NCBI GenBank assembly: GCA_963701445.1
Contig: CAVPAM010000003.1
Coordinates: forward strand, 106,436 to 170,435
Direction of reading: 5' to 3'
Length of the DNA stretch: 64,000 nt
Source of the DNA: CAKZLS01 sp963701445
GTDB lineage: Bacteria; Pseudomonadota; Alphaproteobacteria; Rhodospirillales; Defluviicoccaceae
Part shown: positions 8,533-18,323 of the stretch, in pieces
Layout of the letters: each line of letters begins with the position of its first letter
Position numbering within the stretch: the first letter of the stretch is position 1
The notes under the pieces: model-generated
Seen by the model: the letters and a program-made list of their open reading frames with translations, nothing else
What the model was told of the DNA's origin: nothing
The model's database searches: none
Translations under genes and position numbers: made by a program

Positions 8533-11241
8533 CTACGAACTGCCGGGTTTGACGTACTGCTTGCAGAAAACCGAACGCTCCGTTCCCCGGTCGTAGACCC
8601 AGCTTTCCAAGTTGCTCGCGCAATATTTCCGCAAGCCCGCCGGATCCTCGACGCTATTGAAATCGAGACCGCGCAGGTTCTGCAGACCACTCAGAATGGA
8701 GCCGAAGAACCCTGGCCGCTCGGGTTGAGGCCCCTTCGCCGGAATTTCCGCCGCCAGTTGCTTTGCCTCTCGGGATTGCGCCTCCGCGGCCAATGAGCTC
8801 ATCAGATTTTCGGTGACTTTTCCGTCGGCTGCTACTCCGCGCTTCCTTTGAAACGCGACAATGGCGGATTTCGTCTTCGATCCCGCGACGCCGTCCACCG
8901 GTCCCGGATCGTAACCAAGATCATGCAAATACCTCTGGGCCCGGGTGATGCGCGCCCGATCCTGCATTCCGTCCGGCGCCGGCCGCTTTTCGACGCGAGC
9001 GGGTTCGCGCCTTGGCGGGCGAGTGGCTGCCGCGCCCGTCGGATCCGTTTGCGTGGCTTTCGATGTAAGCAGCGAGGTCGGCGCCCGCGCCGAAACCGGT
9101 GCGGAACGCGCGGCAATAAGCTGCACGATGTCCCGGCGATTTTTCTGCCGCGCGATATCCATGGCCGATCGGCCCGCAACGTCCACCGCGTGTATATCCG
9201 CGCCTCGCGCCAGCAGAAGTTCGGCGCTTTCCCTGTCTCCGGCGTCAACGGCGGCCATCAGGGGCGTTCTGCCCCGAACGTCCGCCGCGTTGACCTCCGC
9301 GCCCGCCGCGAGAAGGACGCCGGTCACTTTTGCATGACCTCCGCTTGCGGCGGCAATCAGGGGTGTAACGTCCGAGGTCCTTCCCCGCGCGCCCCGCTCT
9401 TGCATTCCGGCCGAGTGCGAGGACGCGTCCGAACCCGCCCCCGCCCTCGGTTGCAATCCGTTCAGCGGCCTTTGGCCGTCGCCGGCGGTGCCCAGCAACA
9501 ACTCGCGCCCGAGCTTGGCATTCGAACTGGCGGTCAACCCTTCGCCGAGGGTGGCGTCCCGGGGTCCGGTGGCCGTGGAGAATTTGCTTTCCGCCGGTGG
9601 ATCCAACTCCGGAAACAGCGTATCGGCATCGAACGCCAAGTCGTCGGCCGTTCCAGAAGACGGATCGACGCCCCGGTCGAGGAGTAGACGCACCATCGCC
9701 TCGTCGCCGTTGCCCGCGGCAACCGCAAGGAGCGTTTCGCCCCCGGCGACCGGCGCGTCGATATCGGCGCCCGCGTCGAGGAGCTTCTCGACGACCGCGG
9801 TATCGCCCAGAGAGACGGCTTTTTCCAGGAGCGGTCTCCAAACTTCGGGCGGCGGGGCTTCACCCGGTCCGGAGGCGGCCAGAGTGTCCAAGACCGGAGT
9901 GTCGCCGGCCAGGGAGTTCGTCGGCGTTGTGCCCTCCAGGCGGTCCTGCGTGGCCGTGCCGGCCGCCGTCTCGGTGCTGGAGGGACCCAACGCGCGCGCG
10001 GAGGGCGCTTCGTTCGTTTCTCCGCCCACAACCAAATAAAGGACCAGCGCCGCAACCGCCGCAAGCCCGCCCACGGCCACCCATCTCCGGTGTCCCGCGG
10101 CCGGCGGCGGCGGTGCTTTCATCTGTTTCGTGTCTTGCGATATCCGCGCGGTCAAGTCCCAGCCGGATGGCCCGGCCGGCATTTCGGCCTCGAACGCCTC
10201 GCGCTTATCGCCAACATCGTCGGCCGTGCCCCGGGGCGCCGCCGTGCCGGGCGCCACCGCCGCTAAGTCCGCCGGAGCGAACGCGGGGGAATCGGCCTCC
10301 GCGCGCGGCAGACGTCCCAGTCGCGACAAGCCGGCGGCCCCGACGGTCTCCCGGTCGCCGCCCGGACCCGCGACGGTCCGAGGGAGATGGCGCCCACTCC
10401 CCGCCTTGCCGTCGCCCGGCGCCCGCTCGCCGCCAGCGCTCGGGGCCACCTGGTCTATCACATCGGCGGAGACGGTTTTTCGCGATTGGCTCGCCGCGAT
10501 GACCATGGCCGCCCTGCAAATGCGGTTGATTGCCTGCGGATTGCCATGGGCATGGCGAGCGACCTTGCCGATGGCTTCAGGCGTGAAGACTTGTGTCCCT
10601 CCGGAACCGGCCACTTGGAGGCGGTGGAACACGTACGATTCCACATCGCGGGGCTCGAAGGGAGCCAGGGTCACAATGACGTTGACCGGGTGCTTCGAAG
10701 ACGCGCCGCCCATGCCGCGGAGTCGCGCGACAAGATCAGGCGACCCCGCCAGGACGATGGAAACCGTCGCGCCGATTTTCGGACGTTTGGCGGACATCGC
10801 CAAGAGCACCGAGAGCGTCTCGACGGTCAAGCTGTCCGCGTCGTCCAGAAGCAGGACTGCCGTGGTGCCATGGATGCCCGACGATGCCAGCAGATCGGCC
10901 AGGTTGGGCTGGCCATCTTCGTCCCATCCATCCTCGGATGGCCCGGGACTGCCAATCTGAGCCGCGAAGGCCCCGACGATATCGCCGGCGGACGGGCTTC
11001 CGAGGCAGGACAGCCGGACGACGACATGATCCGCGACATCGAGTTCCGCCGCGAGACAATGGAGGAGCATCGTCTTGCCGATGCCGCGCTCGCCCGCGAC
11101 GACCGCGAGGCCGATGCCGGCGCGCAGACCGTCGAGCAAGGCCTGATGGTCCCTGCGCAGCTTCGGATCGAAATACATGAACCGGGGATCCGGAGAAATC
11201 CCGAAGGGTTCCTGCCCAACTCCAAACGCATCGCTGACCAT
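8533..11241 (-). CDS. ExeA-like AAA ATPase with TM helix, ankyrin repeats and peptidoglycan-binding domain
   Basis: A 902-residue modular protein. Residues 1-270 form an ExeA/GspA-type AAA ATPase (EPFGISPDPRF start, Walker A GERGIGKT at 50-57, Walker B AVLLLDDAD near 129-137, and AHGNPQAINRICRAA). A low-complexity linker follows, then one membrane helix at about 387-407. Beyond it lie ankyrin-like repeats (about 470-530 and 635-720) and a peptidoglycan-binding domain (YLHDLGYDPGPVDG, about 775-825). The topology suggests a cytoplasmic motor and a periplasmic part touching the cell wall, as in ExeA, which helps assemble type II secretins. The ATG at 11241 has a GGTGAG site; an earlier start at 11307 is less likely. 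No secretion genes are adjacent. A paralogue enters the window at its right end. Confidence 0.8.
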   Translation of the reverse strand: MVSDAFGVGQEPFGISPDPRFMYFDPKLRRDHQALLDGLRAGIGLAVVAGERGIGKTMLLHCLAAELDVADHVVVRLSCLGSPSAGDIVGAFAAQIGSPGPSEDGWDEDGQPNLADLLASSGIHGTTAVLLLDDADSLTVETLSVLLAMSAKRPKIGATVSIVLAGSPDLVARLRGMGGASSKHPVNVIVTLAPFEPRDVESYVFHRLQVAGSGGTQVFTPEAIGKVARHAHGNPQAINRICRAAMVIAASQSRKTVSADVIDQVAPSAGGERAPGDGKAGSGRHLPRTVAGPGGDRETVGAAGLSRLGRLPRAEADSPAFAPADLAAVAPGTAAPRGTADDVGDKREAFEAEMPAGPSGWDLTARISQDTKQMKAPPPPAAGHRRWVAVGGLAAVAALVLYLVVGGETNEAPSARALGPSSTETAAGTATQDRLEGTTPTNSLAGDTPVLDTLAASGPGEAPPPEVWRPLLEKAVSLGDTAVVEKLLDAGADIDAPVAGGETLLAVAAGNGDEAMVRLLLDRGVDPSSGTADDLAFDADTLFPELDPPAESKFSTATGPRDATLGEGLTASSNAKLGRELLLGTAGDGQRPLNGLQPRAGAGSDASSHSAGMQERGARGRTSDVTPLIAAASGGHAKVTGVLLAAGAEVNAADVRGRTPLMAAVDAGDRESAELLLARGADIHAVDVAGRSAMDIARQKNRRDIVQLIAARSAPVSARAPTSLLTSKATQTDPTGAAATRPPRREPARVEKRPAPDGMQDRARITRAQRYLHDLGYDPGPVDGVAGSKTKSAIVAFQRKRGVAADGKVTENLMSSLAAEAQSREAKQLAAEIPAKGPQPERPGFFGSILSGLQNLRGLDFNSVEDPAGLRKYCASNLESWVYDRGTERSVFCKQYVKPGSS

Positions 11242-11916
11242 TACGCTTTTCTCACCGCCCCGCTCCCTTCCAACCAGCCGATCGGGGAATTCCGCCGCGC
11301 GAACCACCAGTCGATTTCGCGGCGCCGCCCCGTTCAGCCTCTTTCAGGCGCCGCTTCACTTGTTGTATATGATAAACACATTTCAATAGTTACTACATTG
11401 ATCACTGGAACGCAAATTCTCTTAAGTAAATAATATAAAAATGTCAGAGACAAGATTTGTTCGGAACTAAAACGCGGATGAGAGAACCCGCCGAAATTGC
11501 GGGCATGCTGGATCCAATTCGCGTCAAGGGAGCCCGGTATAAACCGGTTTCCTCCGGGCGGCCGCGGTCGCTGGAGTTATCGGTCCTTGCTTCACGCCGA
11601 TATTTGCGGGAAGCCCCCGCAAATACTCGACGCAGGCCTTTCCGCGACCGGATAGCGTAGGGGCGCCTTACATGAAAATGCAACAAATACAATAACTTAG
11701 AAAAATGTTTTCTGTGTCGGCATGTTCAACCAAAACAAAATGTAATTTTTTCCTGAAAACGATTATCACTCGTTATTTAAGATTTCTCCGGTTTCACTGC
11801 ATAGGCTTCTATTCGCTCTTGTAATGTTTATGTAAATTTGCCAAGTTTAAATTAGAGAAAATAAAAATAGATAATAAGAATAATTATCAATACTCTAACG
11901 GGAAGGGAGGAGCGCG
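11242..11916. other. AT-rich intergenic control region before the hydrogenase operon
   Basis: Nearly 700 bp without a convincing gene separate the divergent ATPase gene and hybO. Base composition drops sharply towards AT from about 11,340, and especially at 11,690-11,900, unlike anything else in the first 56 kb. Short frames here have no family features. The interval must hold the promoters of both flanking genes. A possible -35 TTGCCA at 11838-11843 precedes the Fur-like palindrome, and a strong GGGAGGAG ribosome site precedes hybO. Confidence 0.6.
11870..11888 (+). promoter_or_regulatory. Fur-box-like operator upstream of hybO
   Basis: The 19-bp stretch starting gataataag and ending attatc matches the enterobacterial Fur consensus GATAATGATAATCATTATC at 16 of 19 positions. 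Its outer hexamers gataat and attatc are a perfect inverted repeat. It lies 29 bp before the hybO ATG, where a bound regulator would block transcription. [NiFe]-hydrogenases use several Fe-S clusters, so iron control would make sense. The assignment is by eye in an AT-rich stretch, and alphaproteobacteria may use Irr or a different Fur consensus. Confidence 0.4.
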
Positions 11917-13099
11917 ATGCCGGGTGGCACTCACCGATCAGCGACTCGTGATTTTGGCGATCTTGACGGATATCACGGTGCCCTCGGCGGCCTGAACCGA
12001 AGGGACTTTCTCAAATTCTGTACCGGCGTCGCGGCGACCCTGGGAATTTCCTCGTCGCTGGGCGTGCGGATCGCCGAAGCGGCGACAAGCCCCGACCGGC
12101 CGCCGGTGATCTGGTTGTCCGGTCAGGCCTGCACCGGCTGCACGGAAAGCCTGCTCAGATCCAACCACCCCACCGTCGATACCCTTATCCTCGATATGAT
12201 CTCCCTGGATTATCACGAGACCTTGTGCGCCGGCGCCGGGAAGCAGGCGGAGGAGTTCAAGGACCAGGCGATGACCAAGCACTGGGGCAACTACGTCCTG
12301 GTGGTCGACGGCTCGATCCCGACGAAGGACGACGGCATCTATTGCAAGGTCGCGGGCGAGACGTTCCTTCACAGCGTCAAGCACGCGGCGGACGGGGCCG
12401 CGGTGATCATCGCCATGGGTTCGTGCTCATCATGGGGTGGCATTCCGTCGAGCGATCCGAACCCGACCATGGCCAAGTCGGCCCAGGAGGTGCTTCGCCG
12501 ACAAGACCGTCGTCAACGTGCCGGGATGCCCGCCGAACGCGTACAATCTTCTGTCGACGATCCTGTACGTGCTGACCTTCAACAAGGCCCCCGACCTCGA
12601 CGGCAAGAACCGCCCGATGTTCGCCTATGGACGCCTGATCCACGAGAACTGCGAGCGGCGGCCGCATTTCGACTCCGGCCGGTTCGCGCTCGAGTTCGGC
12701 GACGCCGGCCACCGCCAGGGGTGGTGCCTCTACAAGCTGGGCTGCAAGGGTCCGGAAACCTACGCCAACTGCCCGGCGGTCGGCTTCTATGACACCGGCG
12801 AGGGGGCTTGGCCGGTGGGCTGCGGCGCGCCGTGCTTCGGCTGCACGGAGCAAGGGGTGGGCTTCACCAAGCCGATTCATTCGCTGGCGGAAGTCTTGAC
12901 GTTGACGCCGCCCACCGCGTTCCCGCAGATCGCGGAGCAGAAGGGCCAGGGGATGACGGTCGGCGCCGCGTCCCTGGCGGCGGGCGTGGTCGGCGCCGCG
13001 TTGGGGGGCGGAGCGGTGTTCGCCAGCCGGCTCGGCAAGGGGGCGCCGGAGGAGGACGCGGCGGGCGATCCGCCGAGCAAACACCAAAAGCCCAGTTAG
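11917..13099 (+). CDS. hybO: [NiFe]-hydrogenase 2 small subunit, with a frame break
   Basis: This electron-transfer subunit carries three Fe-S clusters. A twin-arginine signal (NRRDFLKF, residues 27-34) directs Tat export of the folded heterodimer. The proximal-cluster motif is QACTGCTES (Cys72, Cys75). The C-terminal half has NVPGCPPN, then HENCERR with GWCLYKLGCKGP, then the distal motif PVGCGAPCFGC, and ends in a membrane anchor around GAASLAAGVVGAALGGGAVF. An extra base at 12493-12496 (cttc) splits the gene after AQEVL. Without it the frame gives ADKTVVNVPG and 393 residues. A strong GGGAGGAG site precedes the ATG. It is the first gene of hybOABCD. Confidence 0.93.
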
Positions 13100-13108
13100 G
13101 AGACCGCC

Positions 13109-14158
13109 ATGACCATGAACCGTCGCGATTTCCTAAAGGGTGTGGCGGGCGGCGGCGCGGCCGCGGCGGCCGCCACCGCCGTCGGCGATGTCCAGGCGCT
13201 GGAGCGCGACCCGATGGAACGCCCGGCCGAAGCCCTGGGCCTTCTGTACGATTCCACTCTCTGCGTGGGATGCAAGGCCTGCGTGGCCGGCTGCAAACGG
13301 GCCAACGACATGCCGGCCGAGATCGATTCCGGGCAGCAGGGCTGGAACTCGGGAACCTGGGATACGCCCAAGGACCTGTCGGGCCGCACCCTCAACATCA
13401 TCAAGGTTTACCGCAACGGGACCGTGGAACAGAAGGACCGCGCGGAGAACGGCTTTGCGTTCATAAAGCGACAGTGCCTGCACTGCGTCGATCCGTCCTG
13501 CGTGTCGTGCTGCCCCGTCTCGGCCATGATCAAGGACCCGGAAACCGGGATCGTCAGTCACGACGTCGATCGCTGCATCGGGTGCCGCTATTGCGTGTTC
13601 GCCTGCCCGTTCCAGGTTCCCAAGTTCGAGTACGACGAAGCGTTCGGCCAGATCCAGAAATGCCAGCTTTGCAAGCACTTGCTGGCCGAGGGCCAGTTGC
13701 CCGGCTGCGTGGAGTCCTGCCCCACCGGGGCGACCCTGTTCGGGCGGGTGGACGACCTGCAGAAAGAGGGGCACCGGCGCCTGAGCCTCAAGCCCGGCGA
13801 CACCTATGCCTATCCGCGCGGCGACATCAACGGCAAGTACGGCCCCGACACCCCGCCGAACGAGAAGATCGTCCAGGCGGAATACCTGCCCGAGGTCTAT
13901 GGCGAGACGGTCCTCGGCGGAACCCAGACCCTCTACCTGTCCGCCGTTCCGTTCGACAAGCTGGGGCTTCCGTGGGGCAACGTGCCGGACAAGTCCTATG
14001 CGACCCAAACCGAAGGCGTCCAGCATTTCCTCTACACGGGGATGATCGCGCCGGCGGCCGTGCTGACCGGCCTCATCCTCCTGGCGCGGCGGAACTTCGA
14101 TCAGCATCACCCCGAGGATGACGACGATCAGGACCGAGGGACGGGGGAGAAACAATGA
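13109..14158 (+). CDS. hybA: Hydrogenase 2 operon ferredoxin-like subunit HybA
   Basis: This Tat-exported protein (MNRRDFLKGVAGG) of 349 residues has four [4Fe-4S] cysteine sets: CVGCKACVAGCKRAN, CLHCVDPSCVSCCP, CIGCRYCVFACPF and CQLCKH followed by CVESCP. It ends with a membrane helix near residues 310-330 and a short acidic tail. HybA passes electrons between the small subunit and the quinone-linked membrane protein HybB. It starts 9 bp after hybO and overlaps hybB by 4 bp (ATGA). The frame is intact. The family match is unambiguous and order matches E. coli hybOABC. Confidence 0.94.
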   Translation: MTMNRRDFLKGVAGGGAAAAAATAVGDVQALERDPMERPAEALGLLYDSTLCVGCKACVAGCKRANDMPAEIDSGQQGWNSGTWDTPKDLSGRTLNIIKVYRNGTVEQKDRAENGFAFIKRQCLHCVDPSCVSCCPVSAMIKDPETGIVSHDVDRCIGCRYCVFACPFQVPKFEYDEAFGQIQKCQLCKHLLAEGQLPGCVESCPTGATLFGRVDDLQKEGHRRLSLKPGDTYAYPRGDINGKYGPDTPPNEKIVQAEYLPEVYGETVLGGTQTLYLSAVPFDKLGLPWGNVPDKSYATQTEGVQHFLYTGMIAPAAVLTGLILLARRNFDQHHPEDDDDQDRGTGEKQ

Positions 14159-15313
14159 GCACACATGAACATGCCCGGGTCGGCGGCCGGATCGTCACCG
14201 CGCCCTTCATCATTCTGCTGATCATCGTTTTCGTCGCCGCCATCGTTCTCACCCAGCGCTTTGTCTTCGGCCTCGGCGCCGCCACCAACCTCAATGACGG
14301 CTACCCCTGGGGAATCTGGATCGCCATCGACCTGATTATCGGCACCGCGCTCGGGTGCGGCGGCTTCGCCATGGCTCTCGTCGTCTACATTCTCAACCGG
14401 GGCGAATACCACCCCATGGCGCGCGCCGGCCTGATGACCGCGCTTTTCGGTTACAGTCTCGGCGGGCTGGCGGTGCTCATCGATCTCGGACGCTACTGGC
14501 AGGGCTACAACATCATGCTGCCGTGGCTGTTCAACGTGAACTCGGTCCTGTTGGAGACGGCGCTCTGCATCTTCGCGTACACGCTGGTGCTGCTCATCGA
14601 GTTCGCGCCGACGGTGTTCGAGACGGTTCGGCATGAAAGAGGCGCGGCGAAAACTCCACCGCGTCCTGTTCGTGTTCACGGGCATCGGGGTGCTGCTGCC
14701 GATGATGCACCAGTCCTCCATGGGCACCGTGGTGGTCCTGCTCGGCTACCAGCTATCACCGTTGTGGCATTCTCAACTCCTGACCGTCAACTTCCTGCTC
14801 ACCGCCTTCACCATGGGTTTTGCCGTCGTGGCCTTCGAGTCGGTGATTGCCTCCGCCGTCTTCAGGCGTCCCTTCGACATCCGGATCCTCAGGAAACTCT
14901 GCGGAATCATGGTCTGGGTGATGGTTGTCTTCATGGTGGTCCGCTACGTCGACGTCATCCGCCTCGGCGCGCTGCCGCTGGCCTTCGAGGGCGGCACCAA
15001 GGCCCTGTCCTTCTGGGTCGAGTTCTTCTTCGGCGCGGCGGCGGTCATTCTCCTTCTGCCCAAGGCGAACCGGTCGAACCCCCGGTGTATTTTCCTCGGC
15101 GCGTCCGCCATGCTCCTCAACGGCGTTCTCTATCGGCTGAACTGCTATCTGATCGGATACGATCCGGGCAACGGGTGGAACTACTTCCCCTCCATGGGAG
15201 AGATCCTGGTCACCATGGGAATCTTCGCCCTGCATCTGATCCTGTATCTGGTCTTCGTGAAGCAATTGCCGGTCCTTCACGCGGCCGATGACCGAGTCGC
15301 GAAACAAGCATAA
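14155..15313 (+). CDS. hybB: Hydrogenase 2 cytochrome-free membrane subunit HybB (NrfD family), with a frame break
   Basis: This NrfD/PsrC-type integral membrane protein (about ten helices, 385 residues once repaired) links the hydrogenase to the quinone pool without haem. Recognisable parts are YPWGIWIAIDLIIGTALGCGGF in the first half and LLPMMHQSSMGT with YFPSMGEILVTMG in the second. One surplus base at 14620-14623 (gaga) breaks the frame after PTVFE. The reading resumes as RFGMKEARRKLHRVLF, the expected loop of HybB. The gene overlaps hybA and is followed by hybC after 30 bp. Confidence 0.92.
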
Positions 15314-15343
15314 ACAAAAGACAAAAAACTGGGAGCCTGTCCT

Positions 15344-17041
15344 ATGCGAATCACTGTCGATCCCATCACCCGCATCGAGGGCCATCTGCGTATCGATTGC
15401 GAGGTGCAAGACGGCAAGATCACGAACTCCTGGTCGTCGGGGCAGATGTGGCGGGGGATCGAAACCATCCTTCAGGGGCGCGATCCGCGCGACGCCTGGA
15501 TCTTCGCCCAGCGCATCTGCGGCGTCTGCACGACCGTGCACGCCATCGTATCGGTCAGGGCGGTGGAGAACGCCTTGGAACTGGAAGTTCCGCTCAACGC
15601 CCAATACATCCGCAACCTGATCATCGGCGCGCACAGCGTTCACGACCATATCGTTCACTTCTACCAGCTTTCGGCGCTGGACTGGGTGGACATCGTCTCG
15701 GCGCTGAGCGCCGATCCGAAGGCGGCGGCCACGCTCGCCCAAAGCCTCTCCGACTGGCCCGGCAACAGTGTCCAGGAATTCACCAAGGTCCAGGAACGCA
15801 TGAAGGCGTTCGTGGCGTCCGGCCAGCTCGGCGTGTTCGGCAGCGGCTATTGGGGGCATCCGGCGATGAAGCTGCCCCCCGAGGTCAACCTGATCGCGGT
15901 GGTCCACTACATGCAGGCGCTGGACTACCAGCGCCGCGCCAACCAGATCGTCGGCATTCTGGGTTCGAAGACGCCGCATATCCAGAACCTGGCGGTGGGC
16001 GGCGTCTCCAACCCCATCAATCCCGACAGCCAGTCGACGCTGACGCTCGAGCGCCTGTACAAGATCAAGACGCTGATCGACGAACTGGGGGCGTTCGTCA
16101 ATCAGGTGTACATGGTCGACGTGGCGGCGATCGGCGCCCTGTACGCCGACTGGACGGCCTATGGGGCGGGGGTGATGAACTATCTGTCCGTGCCCGACAT
16201 GCCGCTGGACACCAAGGGCACCGAATTCGCCCTACCCGGCGGTTACATCGCCAACGGCGACGTCGGAACCTTCCGGCCGATCACCAGCTATCAGGACGGT
16301 TATTTCGAGGACGGGGTGAAGGAGAGCGTCAAGCACGCGTGGTACGAGGGCGGCAAGGGCGCGCTGCATCCGTACGTCGGCGAAACCAACCCCGAGTACA
16401 CGGATTTCAACGACGACGGCAAATACTCCTGGGTCAAGGCGCCGACCTTCTACGACAACCGCGCCCAAGTCGGCCCGCTGGCGAACGTGCTCGCCATGTA
16501 CGTCGCCGGCCACGAACCGACCCAGCGCAACCTGAAACGCCTACTCGAACTGGCCGGAGCCGTGGCGGGCGCCGAGATCCCGCTCGCCGCCCTGCATTCC
16601 ACCATCGGCCGCCACGCGGCGCGCGCGGTCCGGTGCGCCGTGCTGTACGAAACCCTGGATCAGCAATGGAACTTGCTGATGGAGAACATCGCCAGCGGCG
16701 ACTTCGAGACCTTCAACCGGCCCATTTTCCCGAAAGGCGAAATTCGCGGCTTCGGCTATCACGAGGCGCCGCGGGGCGTGCTGTCGCACTGGGCGGTGAT
16801 CGACAACGGCAAGATCGCCAACTACCAGGCGGTGGTGCCGAGCACCTGGAACGCCGGCCCGCGCGACGAAAACGACGCCATGGGGCCGTACGAGGCGTCG
16901 CTGATCGACAACCCGGTGGCGGATCCCGAGAAGCCCCTGGAGGTGATCCGCACCGTCCATTCCTTCGACCCGTGCCTCGCCTGCGCCGTCCACATGGTGG
17001 ATACCGAGAAGAACGAAATCGTCCGGGTCAAGGCCCTCTAG
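15344..17041 (+). CDS. hybC: [NiFe]-hydrogenase 2 large (catalytic) subunit
   Basis: The 565-residue subunit holds the Ni-Fe(CN)2CO active site that splits H2. Both metal-binding motifs are present: RICGVCTTVHA (Cys59, Cys62) and DPCLACAVH (Cys544, Cys547, His550). The 15 residues after His550 form the peptide that the maturation protease removes once nickel is inserted, so the gene encodes the unprocessed precursor. The start at 15344 has a GGGAGC site. The whole operon resembles group 1c respiratory uptake hydrogenases, which feed electrons to quinones. The hyp maturation genes are not in this window and must be elsewhere. Confidence 0.97.
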   Translation: MRITVDPITRIEGHLRIDCEVQDGKITNSWSSGQMWRGIETILQGRDPRDAWIFAQRICGVCTTVHAIVSVRAVENALELEVPLNAQYIRNLIIGAHSVHDHIVHFYQLSALDWVDIVSALSADPKAAATLAQSLSDWPGNSVQEFTKVQERMKAFVASGQLGVFGSGYWGHPAMKLPPEVNLIAVVHYMQALDYQRRANQIVGILGSKTPHIQNLAVGGVSNPINPDSQSTLTLERLYKIKTLIDELGAFVNQVYMVDVAAIGALYADWTAYGAGVMNYLSVPDMPLDTKGTEFALPGGYIANGDVGTFRPITSYQDGYFEDGVKESVKHAWYEGGKGALHPYVGETNPEYTDFNDDGKYSWVKAPTFYDNRAQVGPLANVLAMYVAGHEPTQRNLKRLLELAGAVAGAEIPLAALHSTIGRHAARAVRCAVLYETLDQQWNLLMENIASGDFETFNRPIFPKGEIRGFGYHEAPRGVLSHWAVIDNGKIANYQAVVPSTWNAGPRDENDAMGPYEASLIDNPVADPEKPLEVIRTVHSFDPCLACAVHMVDTEKNEIVRVKAL

Positions 17042-17136
17042 TGCGGGGGAAGGCGGACGCCGAGCATGGCCGCGTCACGCGCCTGGGACCGGCGTCCGCC
17101 AATTCCCGCAATTCTCTCGATCACGGTCCCGTCTCC

Positions 17137-17655
17137 ATGAATGTCCTGGTTCTCGGTGTCGGAAACATCCTGCTGTCCGACGAGGGCGTCGGCGTGCGGG
17201 TGGTCGAGGCCCTGGTGGAGCGCTTCGATCTTCCCGACACGGTGGAGGTGGTGGACGGCGGCACGTCGGGCATGGACATGCTCGACATGATCGGGGACCG
17301 CGATCATTTGATCCTGGTGGACGCGGTCAGGTCCGCCGGCGGCCCCGGTTGCATCGTCCGGCTGTCCGGAGACGAGGTGCCGGCCTTCTTCCGCACCAAG
17401 ATATCGCCGCATCAACTCGGAATTTCCGATGTGCTGGCCGCGCTTCGGCTGCTGGAAAGGGAGCCGAAGGGGATCACGCTGATCGGCATCGAACCTGTCG
17501 ATCTTCGCACCGCCATCGAGCTGTCGCCCGCCATCGCCGCCAAGGTCGAGAGCATGGTCGGGATGGTCGTGGACGAACTGTCGGGCCTCGGGGTCACGGT
17601 GCGGGCCAAACCCGCCGGTGCGTTCAAAGCAACCCCATGGTCCGGAACGAACTGA
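17137..17655 (+). CDS. hybD: Hydrogenase maturation endopeptidase HybD
   Basis: This is a 172-residue nickel-dependent protease of the HyaD/HybD family. It has the N-terminal VLGVGNILLSDEGVGVRVVE with the metal-ligand glutamate, the aspartate in VVDGGTSGMDML, and the histidine in KISPHQLGISD. It trims the C-terminal peptide of HybC during maturation. The ATG at 17137 lies 95 bp after hybC. Its last 32 bp overlap the 3' end of radC on the opposite strand, so the two transcripts converge and overlap. Confidence 0.94.
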   Translation: MNVLVLGVGNILLSDEGVGVRVVEALVERFDLPDTVEVVDGGTSGMDMLDMIGDRDHLILVDAVRSAGGPGCIVRLSGDEVPAFFRTKISPHQLGISDVLAALRLLEREPKGITLIGIEPVDLRTAIELSPAIAAKVESMVGMVVDELSGLGVTVRAKPAGAFKATPWSGTN

Positions 17656-18323
17656 CACCGTCGCGGCCGACGATCACATGATCGTAAACGGAAATCCCCA
17701 GCTTCTCGGCCGCGTCGCGGACTTCGTGGGTCATGTCGATGTCGGCGCGGCTGGGCGTCGGATCGCCGGACGGATGGTTGTGAACCATGATCAGGGCCGT
17801 CGCCCCCAGTTCCAGGGCGCGCTTGACCACTTCCCTCGGGTAGACCGGCGTGTGATCCACCGTGCCGCGCTGTTGCAGGTCGTCCCTGATCAGGATGTTC
17901 TTGCGGTTGAGATAGAGGACGCGGAACTGTTCAGACGGCTCGTCCGCCAGACAGACCCGGCAGTAGTCCAATAGCTGTGTCCAGGATGACAGGATGGGCT
18001 TTTTCTCGATGTCCGCCTTGGCGATCCGCCGGGCGGCCTCGCGCACGGCCTTGAACTGGACGACCGTTCGCTCGTTCACCCGGGGATACGTCTCGAGCTG
18101 ATGCCGAACTCGCCGCGAGGACCCCTCCAAAGCTGCCGAAATCCTTCAGAAGCTGTTTGGCGAGGGGCTTAACGTCGACGCGATCGATGGAATAGAACAG
18201 CAGGAGTTCGAGGAGCTCGTAGTCGGGCAATGACTCGGAACCGGCCTCCAGGAAACGTTCCCGGAGGCGCTTCCGATGATTGCGGTGTTGGGGTTCGCCC
18301 CTGTCCGGCGCGTCCTCGGCCAT
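17624..18323 (-). CDS. radC: RadC/YeeS family JAB-domain protein, with a frame break
   Basis: The N-terminal helix-hairpin-helix part (LPDYELLELLLFYSI, then LLKDFGSFGGVLAA) is in one frame. The C-terminal JAB1/MPN-like metalloprotease-fold domain is in the next, with MVHNHPSGDPTPSRAD giving the HxHx7-S/Tx2-D metal site. One extra base between about 18099 and 18115 separates the halves; corrected length is 232 residues. RadC was long called a repair protein, but its real activity is unsettled. It starts directly on the map stop (TGATG), and map-radC adjacency is common in alphaproteobacteria. Confidence 0.88.
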
